Assembly (NCBI GenBank): GCA_027382625.1
Contig: JAJKFJ010022584.1
Location: 1-64,000, forward strand
Source: Tetmemena sp. SeJ-2015
Lineage: Eukaryota; Ciliophora; Spirotrichea; Sporadotrichida; Oxytrichidae
DNA: 64,000 bases
Direction of reading: 5' to 3'
The position numbers and the translations under genes are program-made. Under the pieces are notes generated by a model. It was given only the letters and a program-made list of their open reading frames with translations, ran no database searches and had not been told where the DNA came from. This document shows, in pieces, positions 12,001-23,052 of the stretch. Each line of letters begins with the position of its first letter. The first letter of the stretch is position 1.

Positions 12001-15000
12001 AAAAAGCCTCTATAATTGGAAAAATCAGATTTATGAGCGAAAATTATCCTATAAAGGTATTTTTTCATACCTTTATTCATTATAAAAATTTACTGTCTAG
12101 GAAAGGCCCCCTCCCAAATTGTATAATAACATTGAATTACGGAATCAGATAATTTATTTTTAATAACCATTAAAAATGAGGCGAAGAGATTCCTCTACCT
12201 CTATGACATACAATCAATAACTTAAAAATCGTATTTTATTTTTCTAATTTAATTCTTTTAAATGGAGAAAAATAACTTTTTAGGTAATTTAACTAGCACA
12301 TACTAAGATATGTTTTAATTTATAGCATTTTACGCTTATTATATATCTATCTGACTCCCTATTAATTTAGAATTTGCTGGTGAGATCCTACTATGGGAAA
12401 TTGATTAGATCTTTCACGCCTCTAAATTTCATAATGCAGGATAGCATAATTCAAACAGACTGGCTTAATGAGGGCATAATACTCACGACAGATTGCACGA
12501 TAGTTTATTATTTAGTGGCTAATAACACCTTTTAAGGTGAAATGACATTCTAAAGAAGTTGGATAGGCGGAAAACGGTACCTTACCCTCTCATCTTAAAT
12601 ATAAAATTACTCATCTCCATTCGTGCAGTTTTAGACATTTAATAACATTACAATCTCAGACAATGTTTTCAGGATCTTTTCTTTGAGTACAGATCCAAAT
12701 ATTTATGAAGAGCAATTAATTTAAATACGTATTAAGTGTACACTGATGTTCCAGCTGTTTGCACTAAGTTCGTAGCTGCCAAAATGAACAGGATTTTTAC
12801 ATACACTAATAACTACATATCCTCTGATGCCCCTGATAAGGAGGCTTTCATTTAACAATACTTTGCTGTTTCAAATATTTATTAAGTATCCTTAATTTGG
12901 TAAAGTATTATCTTTTAATTTTTAAATACCAATTTTTGTATTCCTCTTATTTAAATTATGTGACTGTTTTCTCAAAGGCAAGATTATTTTTTATTTATTT
13001 AATGGCAGATGCAAGTCCCCTAAGAACAAACGTCATCAACATAAATAACGTAACAGTGGAGCACATAACTTTTATTCATAATTTATCTTTAAATAACTTC
13101 TAAGGGGTGGGTGCTGTTTTTTATGAACGGCCCTGAAAATATAACTCCCAGCAACTTCTTTTAAAATAATGTCTCTGTTGTCGAGGTCAGAGCTTTTCAC
13201 CTTACTTTTATTGGACCTGGAAATGTTAACCTAACTAATCATAAAATAACAATAAAAATAGATTTTAGAAAATTATAAGTTCCTTAAGTAATTAATGAAG
13301 ATCTATTTTATAAAATTATAACTTATATAATAATTAATAAATGCATTTTAAATGAGTTTAAATATAATTGATGAATTTATTAGTGAATTTCACATTGATA
13401 AACAGTGATACAGCTTGTAGAGCTGCTCTGTGCTTTTACTCTACTCTTAACCTAGTTGTTTCTAATGTAGTCCTCATAAATAACACTCCTAAAAATTAAT
13501 TTTTACTGTGATTAAATTTTTAACTCGTAAGCACCATTTATTTAAGCATTATTCCAGCTATTTTTAATTAGTCTTCCAATTACAGGGGGGGCCTTTCTTC
13601 CTTATCTCTTTTATTTCTGAATAAAATAATTATAAAATTTTAACCTGAATTCAGTAAAAATTAAATAAGACATTTCGTTTTCTAAGAATTAAATGAGCAT
13701 AGTTTTATTTTTTAATACCATATCTAAAGTTAAGAATGAATAGGATAACAGATTTTTAAGCTTTTTATGATATAATCATTATAAAAACCTTATTTAAATA
13801 TGAGGGACAACCCCCTTTTAAATATGATAACTTATTTTAGTTGACAAATATCAAAACGCCTTTTGCTTCACAGCTTTAATTTTTTGATTGCTTCTTAAAG
13901 GGAACTTTCTTGCCTCGTGCACATACACAATATTTAGAAAATCTCTACTTCGAAAACAACTCTATCAACTCTAACAACAGTAAGAATTTTTATATTTCAT
14001 CACCCTTTACTCTAGTGTTTCAGCAAGAACTCAACATTAAATCCTTAATCATAAGAAACTTATTTTCGAATGTTAAATTTATTTAAACTCGGTGTTCAAG
14101 AATGAAAAGATGAAGTTAAGTTTTATTTTATAGAACTCGATGACGTAATATCTTAAAAACACTATGGGAAGGGAAGATCTTTTAATTACTTAGATTTATA
14201 AATATTTTAAGAGAATTTTTTAAATATAGGAAAATCTATATTTAATTTTATTTAAATTAAATCACCCCATACACTTATTCAGAGGTTTTTGTGCTTTAAA
14301 ATTTGACATTTGACAATATTTAATATTCTGATTCGCTAAGACAAGGATCTTATTTAGTCAAATACAAAAATTTCAAAACAAAAAGTGATTCTATTAAGTT
14401 TTAAATAATTACTTTTAAATGAGTTTTAACTTTAAATACGATAGATACAATATGATAAACAATCCTATTAGGAATTCAACATTTGAGAATATCACAGTTA
14501 CTCGATCAAATGTGAAAATAAATTTAATGATTTAAAAATTGGGAAAATCTTGATTTAATGTTTTAATGTGAACTTTATGATTTTTGGAGGATTTTTTAAT
14601 GAAACTGCAATTGCAGCAAGCTCGCAGCTTTACGTCCTGTTCTTGCAGAATTTGATATCGCCAAATAAATATTCGAATTTAAATGGAAATTTAGACATAT
14701 TAAAATTACTTTTAAAATTATTACAATTCTATCAGTAGTAATAGGAGTTTTATTTTCTTTTATATATAGTTTTTTCCTATCAAAAGTGCATTGATCTAAG
14801 TTTTAAAACTAATTTGTCCTATTTAATTCATTCTCTATATAAATTAATAGATTGGAATAATGAAGGACAACTATTTTTTCTCTGAGTCAGCTTTTATAGT
14901 ATTTGATTAGTGGACAAGTCTTTTAAATAGTCAGGTGGTTATATAAAACATCACTTATAATGGCAATTTCTTTAAAGCTGGGGGACATTTCATAAAGGCA

Positions 15001-18000
15001 ACTCAAAATCAAAAGAATCCCATCATTCTCAGAAACTCAAACTTCTCTAATAACTTTCAAGGAAGAAGATTTATAATTTATTTCGATAAAGATTATAATG
15101 ATGAAGTAGATTTAAATTTTAAGGAAGTATAACACTAGCCGCTGGAATAATAACTACTGATGTAGTACCACTTGTGATGAATATTGATAACCTCTAATTT
15201 GTGCAGAACTACCCGTTTAACTAGGCTTTAATTCAGCTAAAGACCAACTCTATTGTCTATGTGTCAAATTCCGTATTCAATTCTTCCCTTTCAATCTCAA
15301 GAGGAAGTAATTATCCCCATAATTTGATCATATTTAGAATTACAAATTACATAATTATAAATTTGTTTACTAAATTTGTGAGCATTTATGTTTTGAAAAT
15401 TAATTTTATAATTTTATCAATTTCTCTATATAAGTAAATATTTCTTAGGCTATTGAATCTAGACTGACAGCCAATATCTTCTTAGGATAAAAATTGATAT
15501 TTAAATTAAAATTTATGGGCTTAATTATTTTTTTATTCGTGAAAATTTAATTTTTTCTTAAATATTTTAAATTAATTCAAATCTTTGGTATAATATTTTC
15601 ATTTTTCAAAGTGTGGTCCTTGCCATATAAATTATTTTTAGCCGATTTCTAAAGCATATTTTTTAAAAATCAAATTTCCTTCTAAAATTTCGTTGTCTAA
15701 AATTTTAAAAGAATGTGATTTCTGTTTTTAAATTATTTACTATAACAAGTTAAAGTATTTATAACGAATTCCTAATTTTACAACAACTTTGGATTACAAG
15801 GAGGTTTGTTCTTCGCACATTTTGGGAGCTTAATCTAAATCACAAATTCAACAATGTAGGGAAACTAAGCCATGCAAAGCAGCATCGGCAGAATAGAAAA
15901 CAATGGGTTTCTTATCCTTTAGAATAACTTTATTTCTCAAAACTCAGCCTTCAGAGACAACTTAATCTCCATTTCTACACTTTTTTATTTCTGACTCTCT
16001 CACATCAGATTCCATCATCGATACTTGCACTTTCAGTAATAACTCGTTATCATCTTTAAGTATTTATTTTCTCTGGCCAAAATTAGGAATAGAGTGCTAG
16101 AGATGAATAAACTGGGTACTGAAGTTGAAAACCTTCTAAGGAAAAGTAAAATATTTACAACCTAGGACTAAACTGAAACTGGAATGCAATTTTAATTCTA
16201 GCTTTTGAAAACAGGATTCTAAATTCTGAACTCATCCTTTTCTTTGACTAGTTTATCTAAATTGTTTTTATGTTTAATTTTTATAGTAATCTGATTGTCT
16301 CGAATCTTGCTAATATCCAAATATAAAAGAGATTAATTGATCTACTAATTAAAAAGCTAAAATATATGACCAAAAAATTATTAGATAAAAGTAATTTAAC
16401 TGTTTGAAAATTTGTTTTTATAAAAGCTTCATATCTACTCATTTATTCAAGGGTGTACTCTACAAGGAACTATAAGGAACACAATTTATTTAAATGAGTT
16501 CAGAATTCAATTATAGGAAATTAACTAAAATATTAGTGACATCATTATTTAAATGTGATGCTTTTCACTTATTTTTAAAAGTAATTATATATTTATATAC
16601 ATTCTTAGGTATAATGAATTCAAAAATTGAAAACCCAATTAAATATAGACTTTATTGCTCTCACTTAATAAGTTAAGGATGAAAAAATAACTCCAAATTC
16701 ATTTTTAAATGATATTTATTTACAATAAATTTTTTTAATAAATCTCTAATATTATATTAATTAAACCCATTCACAAAGAAGTAAAACTTACTCAATATAT
16801 TTAAATTTTATTTTAGGGTTAAAGAATATAAAATCAAGAAACTTTTTAAAATATGTTTAAAATATATTCTTAGCTAAATTTAGAATTAAAATCTCTTTTA
16901 ATTTTTATATTTTAAATAAATTATTTGGAATGTTTAATGAATAGGGGTTTAGATTAGATCTCATAGGTTAGAAAATTCAAATTATGAATCTTCAAATAAT
17001 ATCATAAATTATGAGAGTTTATCTTAAATAAAAGAATTAACAAATCTTTTTCACAATCATAGTAAATTTAAGATTTAATTAAAAAATTTATTAGGAAATA
17101 ATTTAAATTCACAAATTTTATTTTTAATGAATAAAGTGACTATAACTAATTCTAGCCTTTCAAATATCTCCCTCTAAAATATAAATATTTATTAAATTAA
17201 AATACTTAAAATAGAGTTAGTACACATTTTAATTTTTCATTTACTTTTATTTTAATGTTTATAGAGTTTTTTAATTTAGGTTTATTTAATTTATCATATT
17301 ATGATTAAAAATATATTTTTAAGCATTTAGCTTATGTTCTTTAAAAATATTATTCATTTTATTATCCACTTTTTTAATTTAAATAGCAACGACAGGTTTA
17401 TTAAACTCGACTCAGCTAAAAATATAACAATGAACCAAGTATCCATTCAAAATGTTACATCAGCAGGAGAAAGTAACACAGAAATATACTTATTAAATTT
17501 AAGAACAAAATTATTTGCTTTATCATAGAGGTTCTGAGATGCAACTAAGTTTTAAAATAACCATTATTATAATTATTTAAGTGTCTATAGCAAATTCAAA
17601 CTTTACAGTCTTCAATAAAAATCTAATCAATATATAAAAGTCGAAGGTTAATATCTCAGATACCCTGATTATTGGCAATCAAAATAAGATAGAAATAATT
17701 ATTTTTAAACTAAATAAATATTGCTGATAATTTTTAGATTATTAGCATAATTAAACACCCCGCTAGGGTATTTATATAATAAAGGCTTTTATATAACCTA
17801 CTAAAGCACGATCATAACTGGTGTAACCTGTCCCTCATGCCACGTGTCAACCCATGACTGATAATTTTTAAAAGAATGGGATTAGAATTAATAATGCGGA
17901 TTAATTGGCCGACAATTATTTATTTAGAAATAGAGCTTTTGAAGTGTAGGATTCAGAATTGAATCTTAGAAATTCTAAACTAAAAGGCTTGATGGCCAGA

Positions 18001-21000
18001 TTGGACGGAGGAGAATAAAATTAAAAAAAAACTTTTTTGCATTTTATTAAATAAAAAAATAAAGCAATCAGTTAAATTAAATTAAGTTTTTAATCGCAGG
18101 TATAAACTAAAAATTATTTAATTAAGTATAGAAAAGGAGCAATTCATTCAACAAATTCCAATATCTTAAAAAAAATTATTTTAACTTAAATGCAAATTTA
18201 TTTTCTTTAAACTTATGGTCTTAATTATAAAAAAAACTTTGTTAATAGAAAGACATTTTTAAACTGTTATAAGTTTGAAATGTTGAACTATTTCCAATGC
18301 TTATTTCATTCTATCGTATAAAAGAGAATTTAAATAAAATTATTTCGATATCTCTGCAGTTTAAACCTAATTCCTACAAAATATTGCAAAAATAGGAGGA
18401 GTATTCATAATCCACTGCTCCTAGTGTAAGTTTATTATTTTTCTAAAGATTTTTTAGCTGTATCTTGCAATACTGTTTTGACTTCAAACATATTTGAGGA
18501 TAACTACGCATATATTCAGGGTGGAGTGCTTATTTTAATTTGCTGAACTATGTCAAGAACAGACCCCTCACCATCAACAATACCTTTTTCAACCTCAAAT
18601 TTTTCTCCTTACGGACCTATTCTGGCAGGCTACCCCTACGATGTAGTTGTGCTAGAGTACGATCAATATCCAATTGTAAGCGGCTAACCTTATTCTGGAA
18701 CAATCAAAGTGGCTGTTGTTGATGCCGATCAAAATATCATAGTCAACGACGATAAATCAAATATTTATAAATCGTAAGAGCTTCTTCCATCATAATATTT
18801 TTAGGGTAATTGTTATTTCGTCATTGAATGAAAATGCAAGAATTGTGGGTGATCATTTATATTAATTTTCAAAAGTAAGTCTAGAATGGAGTAGCTACTT
18901 TTACAGATGTGATGTTTATCGCTGATCCTGGCAGCCAAAATGTGAAGTTTTAAGTGTTTTCTGCATCGATAAATAGTCAAATAATCAAGAATAATTTTAA
19001 CCTTTCCCAAGATGATGAAATAAACGAAGCAGAAATTTAGTTAAGCTTTAGAATATGCTAAATAGGAGAAGCCAGAATTGACAATTATTTTTTAAAGTAT
19101 TTATAATAAGTGCCAACTTTGTGATAAAGGTTTTTATTCACTTCTACCTAATTCAGCCCAATGCAACGAATGCCTTAGCAATGCTGAATGTTTAGGAGGG
19201 AGTTAGATTTCAGTCAAACCTGGCTATTGGAGGTCCTCATTTTATTCTACGCATATTACAAAGTGCTTAAATGAAGATGCTATAAATTTAAAATAATTTA
19301 TCTTAAATAACTTTCAACTATATTTTTTGTTAAATTCTTAATGTTTATATTTCAATCAGATTACTAAACTGATAGAAATATTTCTTTTTAAAAAAAGTAG
19401 TTTTTTAATGACGTTTAAATTAGATAAGAGATATTTATTCATTTTCTGCTAAAGTTTAGTTTCTTTCTAATTTAGTAATTAAATTCAATATAAAACAATA
19501 TTAAAAAAAGTTTAAAAGCAAACAAAAAGATCTATTTATCTATAATTTAACTGATATTGGATGCTTGTATAGGTGGTTTGTTTTCAATAGATTCTACTTT
19601 CAATATTGAACAAACATTTCCCCTCTGTGCGAGTGGCTACGGAGGGAAGCTCTGCAATTATAGATCAGAATTTAATGAAACCAATTTTTAAACTGTAATA
19701 AGTTTTAATCTATAATGCTAATTCATTAATGGCATATAATACACTAGAGGATCAGATGAAACCTGCCATGCTTGTCCATCGACTACCACAAACATTATTG
19801 CATTTATAACTCTAAAATATTGTTAATTATTGCTATTCTTGGTACATTCCTAGCTCTAAACCTTGGCTTTGTTTTCTTGTTGTGGATTATTGATACAAAT
19901 AAAAATTAAAGTTTCAATTGTTTATCTCTTTTAACAAATAAAGTCAAAATTAAAAAAATGCAATTCATACCAAAAACTATAAAATTATTAGTACTTCAAT
20001 AACATAAAATCTGATATAGAAAGTCAAGTTAGCATCGCGTTAAGAATATTCATGAGCTACGTCCAAATTTAAAAAAGGATAAATTTTCATAACAGCTGCG
20101 AGCTATGACCTAAACTGGCCCACGCAGCTGATAGACTTCTTTGGACTTTTTGAAAGCATAGGCAAAATATCAGAGGAGTTTCTCTCGATGGACTGCTTAA
20201 TCAAATAGGGGCTTGGCAATAATGCTAATATACCTACTCACTACTACAAGGCTATTGCTGTATCAGTATAAAATATATTTAATCTTTTAACAATTTAAAA
20301 TTATTTTGAAATAAAAAGTTATAAAAATATTTAATTGTTGTGAAATTCATTCTTTTCCTTTATCAGCTTTAAGTTAAAATAATTTTAAATTCCAGAAACT
20401 TATAATCTTTTTTATTTTTTCTGGAAAAAATTCTTTTATAATTATCCATTTATTTATTTTATCGAATATATTAAGATCAGTAGTTCCAATAAATACATAA
20501 AAATCAATTTAAAAATTATTCTTACAGGGGTTATAACATCTAATTGCTTTTAATAATATTTGAATTAAGAATTTTTAGTTCATTTAAGTGTTATGAATTA
20601 ATTTTAAAAGATATATCTTTCTTTCCCGTTTAATATAATTTATTATTATATTTTTAATAATTCAAAAGCTAAATCCTTATTTAATTTCCTATTCTATTAC
20701 TAAAATAAAATTTAAACTGAAATTTAATCATTAAAAAGAAATAATCTTGATTCTTCTACATTCTAAAAAATGTATGATTATATTTATAATTTTATAATAA
20801 GTTAAATATAATATGATTTAGGGATGGAATTTATTATGATAGGATGTCATTCCTAAATAAACATTATTCAAATATATTTGTATGATACTGGTCTTATTTT
20901 ATGGAATAGCGTTTATAATCGGGCAAAGGCTGTTCAAGTTTTCTCAGTTAAAGCTAAAACGGTATTTGACAGTGACCTTTGTGCTCTCACTCTTCAGTCT

Positions 21001-22742
21001 GCATCCAACTATTACAAGAATTATCCTGAGTCTTTTCTTCTGCATGGAGATAGATGACGGCAGACAGTGGCTACAGAAAGACCTTGAGGTTGAGTGCTGG
21101 ACTCCTACTCATCTAACTTGGTGCTTATAATTATTTTGTTTAGGAATAGGACTTCCCGCTATGCTGCTTTGGGTTATTGGAATTCCACTCCTTGGATTCA
21201 TTATTATCTTCAAAAATAGAAAGGAACTTAGTAACCCAGAAATGTTTGGAAAGTATAAGTATATCTTACAAGGTCTCAAGTAAGAATGCTATTCAAACAT
21301 TATATTTATAATTTTACAGACTTAATTAGTTCATTTTACATTATGATTTTCTTTTACTAAAAACTTCTTTTGTTTCAAAATTTGCCTTAAGCTCTCTAAC
21401 AAAGCACCAAAATAATATATAAATCTGGCTATACTACTGGGAGTTCATAAACACTTTAAGAAAAGTTCTGCTTGTTTCAGTGAATGTGTTCCTAAATTTA
21501 TACAAACCCATTTTCAAAGCGCAGCTGAGTCTTATCATTCTGTTCCTATTCATGCAGCTTTAAAAGCATTAAGAGCCGTACAAGAACCCACTGTTCAATA
21601 CTTTGGAACACAGAGAGGTGATGGCTCAGATTTCTATATTTTTCGGAGCTTTGTTCTTTGTCAGTCCAGAAATAACCGCTGATTTCATGCTGGTAGTATT
21701 TACAGCTATATTGATAAATGAATAATAATTGAAAGTGTATAAAAACTTGAACAATCTTTTTGACTTTTTATATAGTAGCGTTCAATTTCTTTTTCTTAGT
21801 GCTGTTAGTATATTGCATAGCTCTGTAGTTTTCTAAGCTTAGGAAATGGAGGCTGTTCGCTATTTTCCAACATTTACTAGAAAGGATGTCTTTTATTTAG
21901 AGACAGGCCTCTATCGATATAATGTGGCAGGCGCAAGACTAATTTAGAACTCAGTAAAGTCTTAAAAATCAAACCCAAATATAAAATCAATTATAAATTA
22001 CTAAAGAAGTGAAATGAGTTATTTTGCATAAGTAGTTCGAAATATTTTATAAATGTGATTTGAAAATAAATATCGATGTAAGAATTTATTAGAATAACAA
22101 TCTAATATTATTTTTTTTAAAAGAGTAATTTTTAGTGAATTCCAAAAAGCAAGGAGAGCTACCAGATAAAAATAAAAGTTATGACAAACTGGTTTCAACG
22201 GTACCCTTGAATAGTGTATCTATTTTCTAGGACTCTCACTCACCATTTTCAGAAATCACCAGTTTCGATCAAACTAAAAATACAAGCAAAAAGAGACACA
22301 CTTATTCTAAGTTTAAGTCAGGAGGAGATAAGACTTAAACAAACGAGAGCAGTACAAGTAAATTGAAGACTAGCAAAACTTAAAAATCAAAGAGTAACTT
22401 TAGCTTACAAGCAAAAAGGGGCATAAAGACCAAGGCCTCAAAAGATTTATAAAAAATGTATCTCTCAAATGAAAAATCCAAGTCTACATAAAATAAATAA
22501 ACCATTTCTCTTTAATTTATTCATTATATTGGCAAAATCTTTTAAAGTAATAAATAACAAAAAGAATGAGTCATTTTTTTAATTTAATTCTTACATATGT
22601 AAAGAGATTTGCAGAAGACAACTCTGAACTTTCTATTTATAATAGAGCTTCTGAAAATATTAAGTCAGCAGAGAGAGAGGACACTTACAAAATATATCCT
22701 TTAGAGAACGGCTATGATTTCAAAGTGCTCTAAAAATAATGA
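9100..22742 (+). CDS. A2: large beta-helix/EGF-like multi-pass membrane protein (germline copy, IES-interrupted)
   Basis: Start is tentative at ATG 9100; stop is TGA 22740-22742. Clear blocks: 9180-9275 (YLDLQTLTCIDSCKDG, Cys-rich N-terminus), 9487-9550, 11190-11265, 12370-12890, 12995-13260, 13380-13500, 13905-14090, 14585-14670, 14850-15320, 15790-16060, 17330-17680, 17815-18010, 18360-18780, 18900-19280, 19560-20280, 20880-22000 and 22140-22742. The middle blocks are Asn/Ser-rich beta-helix-like repeats (NSVFNSS, NSNFSNN). Then come SGQPYSGTIKVAVVD, the CQLCDKGFYSLL..CNECLSNAECLGG..KPGYWRSS Cys-rich region, an EGF-like stretch, and the membrane part seen in A1. The tail is Lys/Ser-rich. 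It is probably a surface or adhesion-type protein of unknown function. Spacers between blocks are AT-rich IESs; nine were solved at the 3' end. Confidence 0.75.
10318..10640. mobile_element. MITE-2 (323 bp), same family as MITE-1, inside the A2 span
   Basis: Left end TATTATCTGTTCAGACCAG, right end ..TCGGGGCTGAACGGATAATA; the interior aligns with MITE-1 along its length. The left end is more mutated than the right. It lies between A2 coding blocks, so it is inside DNA that would be eliminated if the block order is right. Confidence 0.85.
11556..12116. mobile_element. Foldback element FB-1 (~560 bp), long terminal inverted repeats
   Basis: Left end GGTGGGGCCTTTCCTCGACA; the right end is the reverse complement (..TGTCTAGGAAAGGCCCCC). 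The inverted repeats run about 220 bp with scattered differences, leaving a short AT-rich centre. Flanks AATTTTATA (11547-11555) and AATTGTATA (12117-12125) look like an 8-9 bp target duplication with one mismatch. No coding sequence. It sits between A2 coding blocks. Confidence 0.85.
13585..13601 (+). repeat. Solo tip of the FB family
   Basis: GGGGGGGCCTTTCTTCC matches the FB-1/FB-2 tip with one change. No inverted partner was found downstream, so this is a solo end or relic within an A2 spacer. Confidence 0.5.
19095..19111 (+). other. Ultrashort IES in A2, pointer AAGT, 13 bp removed
   Basis: AAGT at 19095-19098 and 19108-19111. Removal joins ARIDNYFL to KCQLCDKGFYS in frame; the Cys-rich block is otherwise frameshifted. 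A1 does not cover this region, so there is no paralog check. Confidence 0.7.
19276..19565 (+). other. IES in A2, pointer GATGCT, 284 bp removed
   Basis: GATGCT at 19276-19281 and 19560-19565 joins ITKCLNEDA to CIGGLFSIDS. The left block contains KPGYWRSS and the right block the EGF-like Cys pattern, adjacent in this protein family. In A1 the right boundary is also visible (ATGCT at 205-209), and the left side is outside the window. Confidence 0.85.
19659..19714 (+). other. IES in A2 absent from A1, pointer TA, 54 bp removed
   Basis: A1 reads GGKLCNQCQYVNG without interruption. A2 is split after GGKLCN and resumes with CQFINGIQY. TA at 19659-19660 and 19713-19714 resolves it. The insert ends are inverted copies TATAGA/TCTATA, recalling the Tc1/mariner-like consensus ends of TA-bounded IESs. 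Confidence 0.82.
19794..19833 (+). other. IES in A2, pointer ATTATTGC, 32 bp removed
   Basis: ATTATTGC at 19794-19801 and 19826-19833. Joining gives TTTNIIAILGTFLALNLGF. Same position as the 29-bp IES of A1, interior unrelated. Confidence 0.87.
19898..20002 (+). other. IES in A2, pointer AATAA, 100 bp removed
   Basis: AATAA at 19898-19902 and 19998-20002 joins LLWIIDT to NNIKSDIESQVSIALR. The equivalent insert in A1 is 313 bp. Confidence 0.75.
20065..20086 (+). other. Ultrashort IES in A2, pointer AAATTT, 16 bp removed
   Basis: AAATTT at 20065-20070 and 20081-20086 brackets 10 bp. Joining gives SYVQIFITAASYDLNWP, matching A1 after its own 16-bp removal. Confidence 0.85.
20274..20883 (+). 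other. IES in A2, probable pointer TAT, 607 bp removed
   Basis: Coding stops after YYKAIAVSVQN and resumes at MILVLFYGIAFIIG. TAT at 20274-20276 and 20881-20883 restores frame. A longer 10-bp match (AAATATATTT) also flanks the insert but would create an in-frame TGA, so the exact ends are uncertain. Confidence 0.6.
21290..21433 (+). other. IES in A2, pointer TA, 142 bp removed
   Basis: Joins LKQEC to YYWEFINTLRK in frame, at the same codon as the 380-bp IES of A1 (2768-3149). Confidence 0.7.
21707..21774 (+). other. IES in A2, pointer TATA, 64 bp removed
   Basis: TATA at 21707-21710 and 21771-21774 joins MLVVFTAI to VAFNFFFLVLLVYC. Same position as the AATAGT IES in A1; the interiors differ. 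Confidence 0.8.
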
Positions 22743-23052
22743 TATTTACTAATAACCGATATATCTATACTTTGCTTTTAATGATAATATAAGTTGGTTC
22801 ATTTATTTATTTCGCAACAAATAGTATTTGGCTGAAGAAAAAGATGCAAAGATTTATTTAAATTTTATAAAGAGTCTTACTATTTTAAGGCTTATATCAT
22901 TTGATAATTAAATATTGTTAACCAGAACCTAGCTCCTGAATCACTCTAACTCTTATATACTATAATAAAGTCTTTCTTTTTGAAGAAAGATAGATGAGGG
23001 GAGCTGTAAAGTTCACTGTCAAAAATTTGAAGATGCGAGTAGGTTTTTATAT

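Noticed and set aside
20274..20879. 10-bp repeat AAATATATTT as pointer of the 607-bp IES in A2
   Set aside because: Using it creates an in-frame TGA. The shorter TAT gives a junction that agrees with A1.
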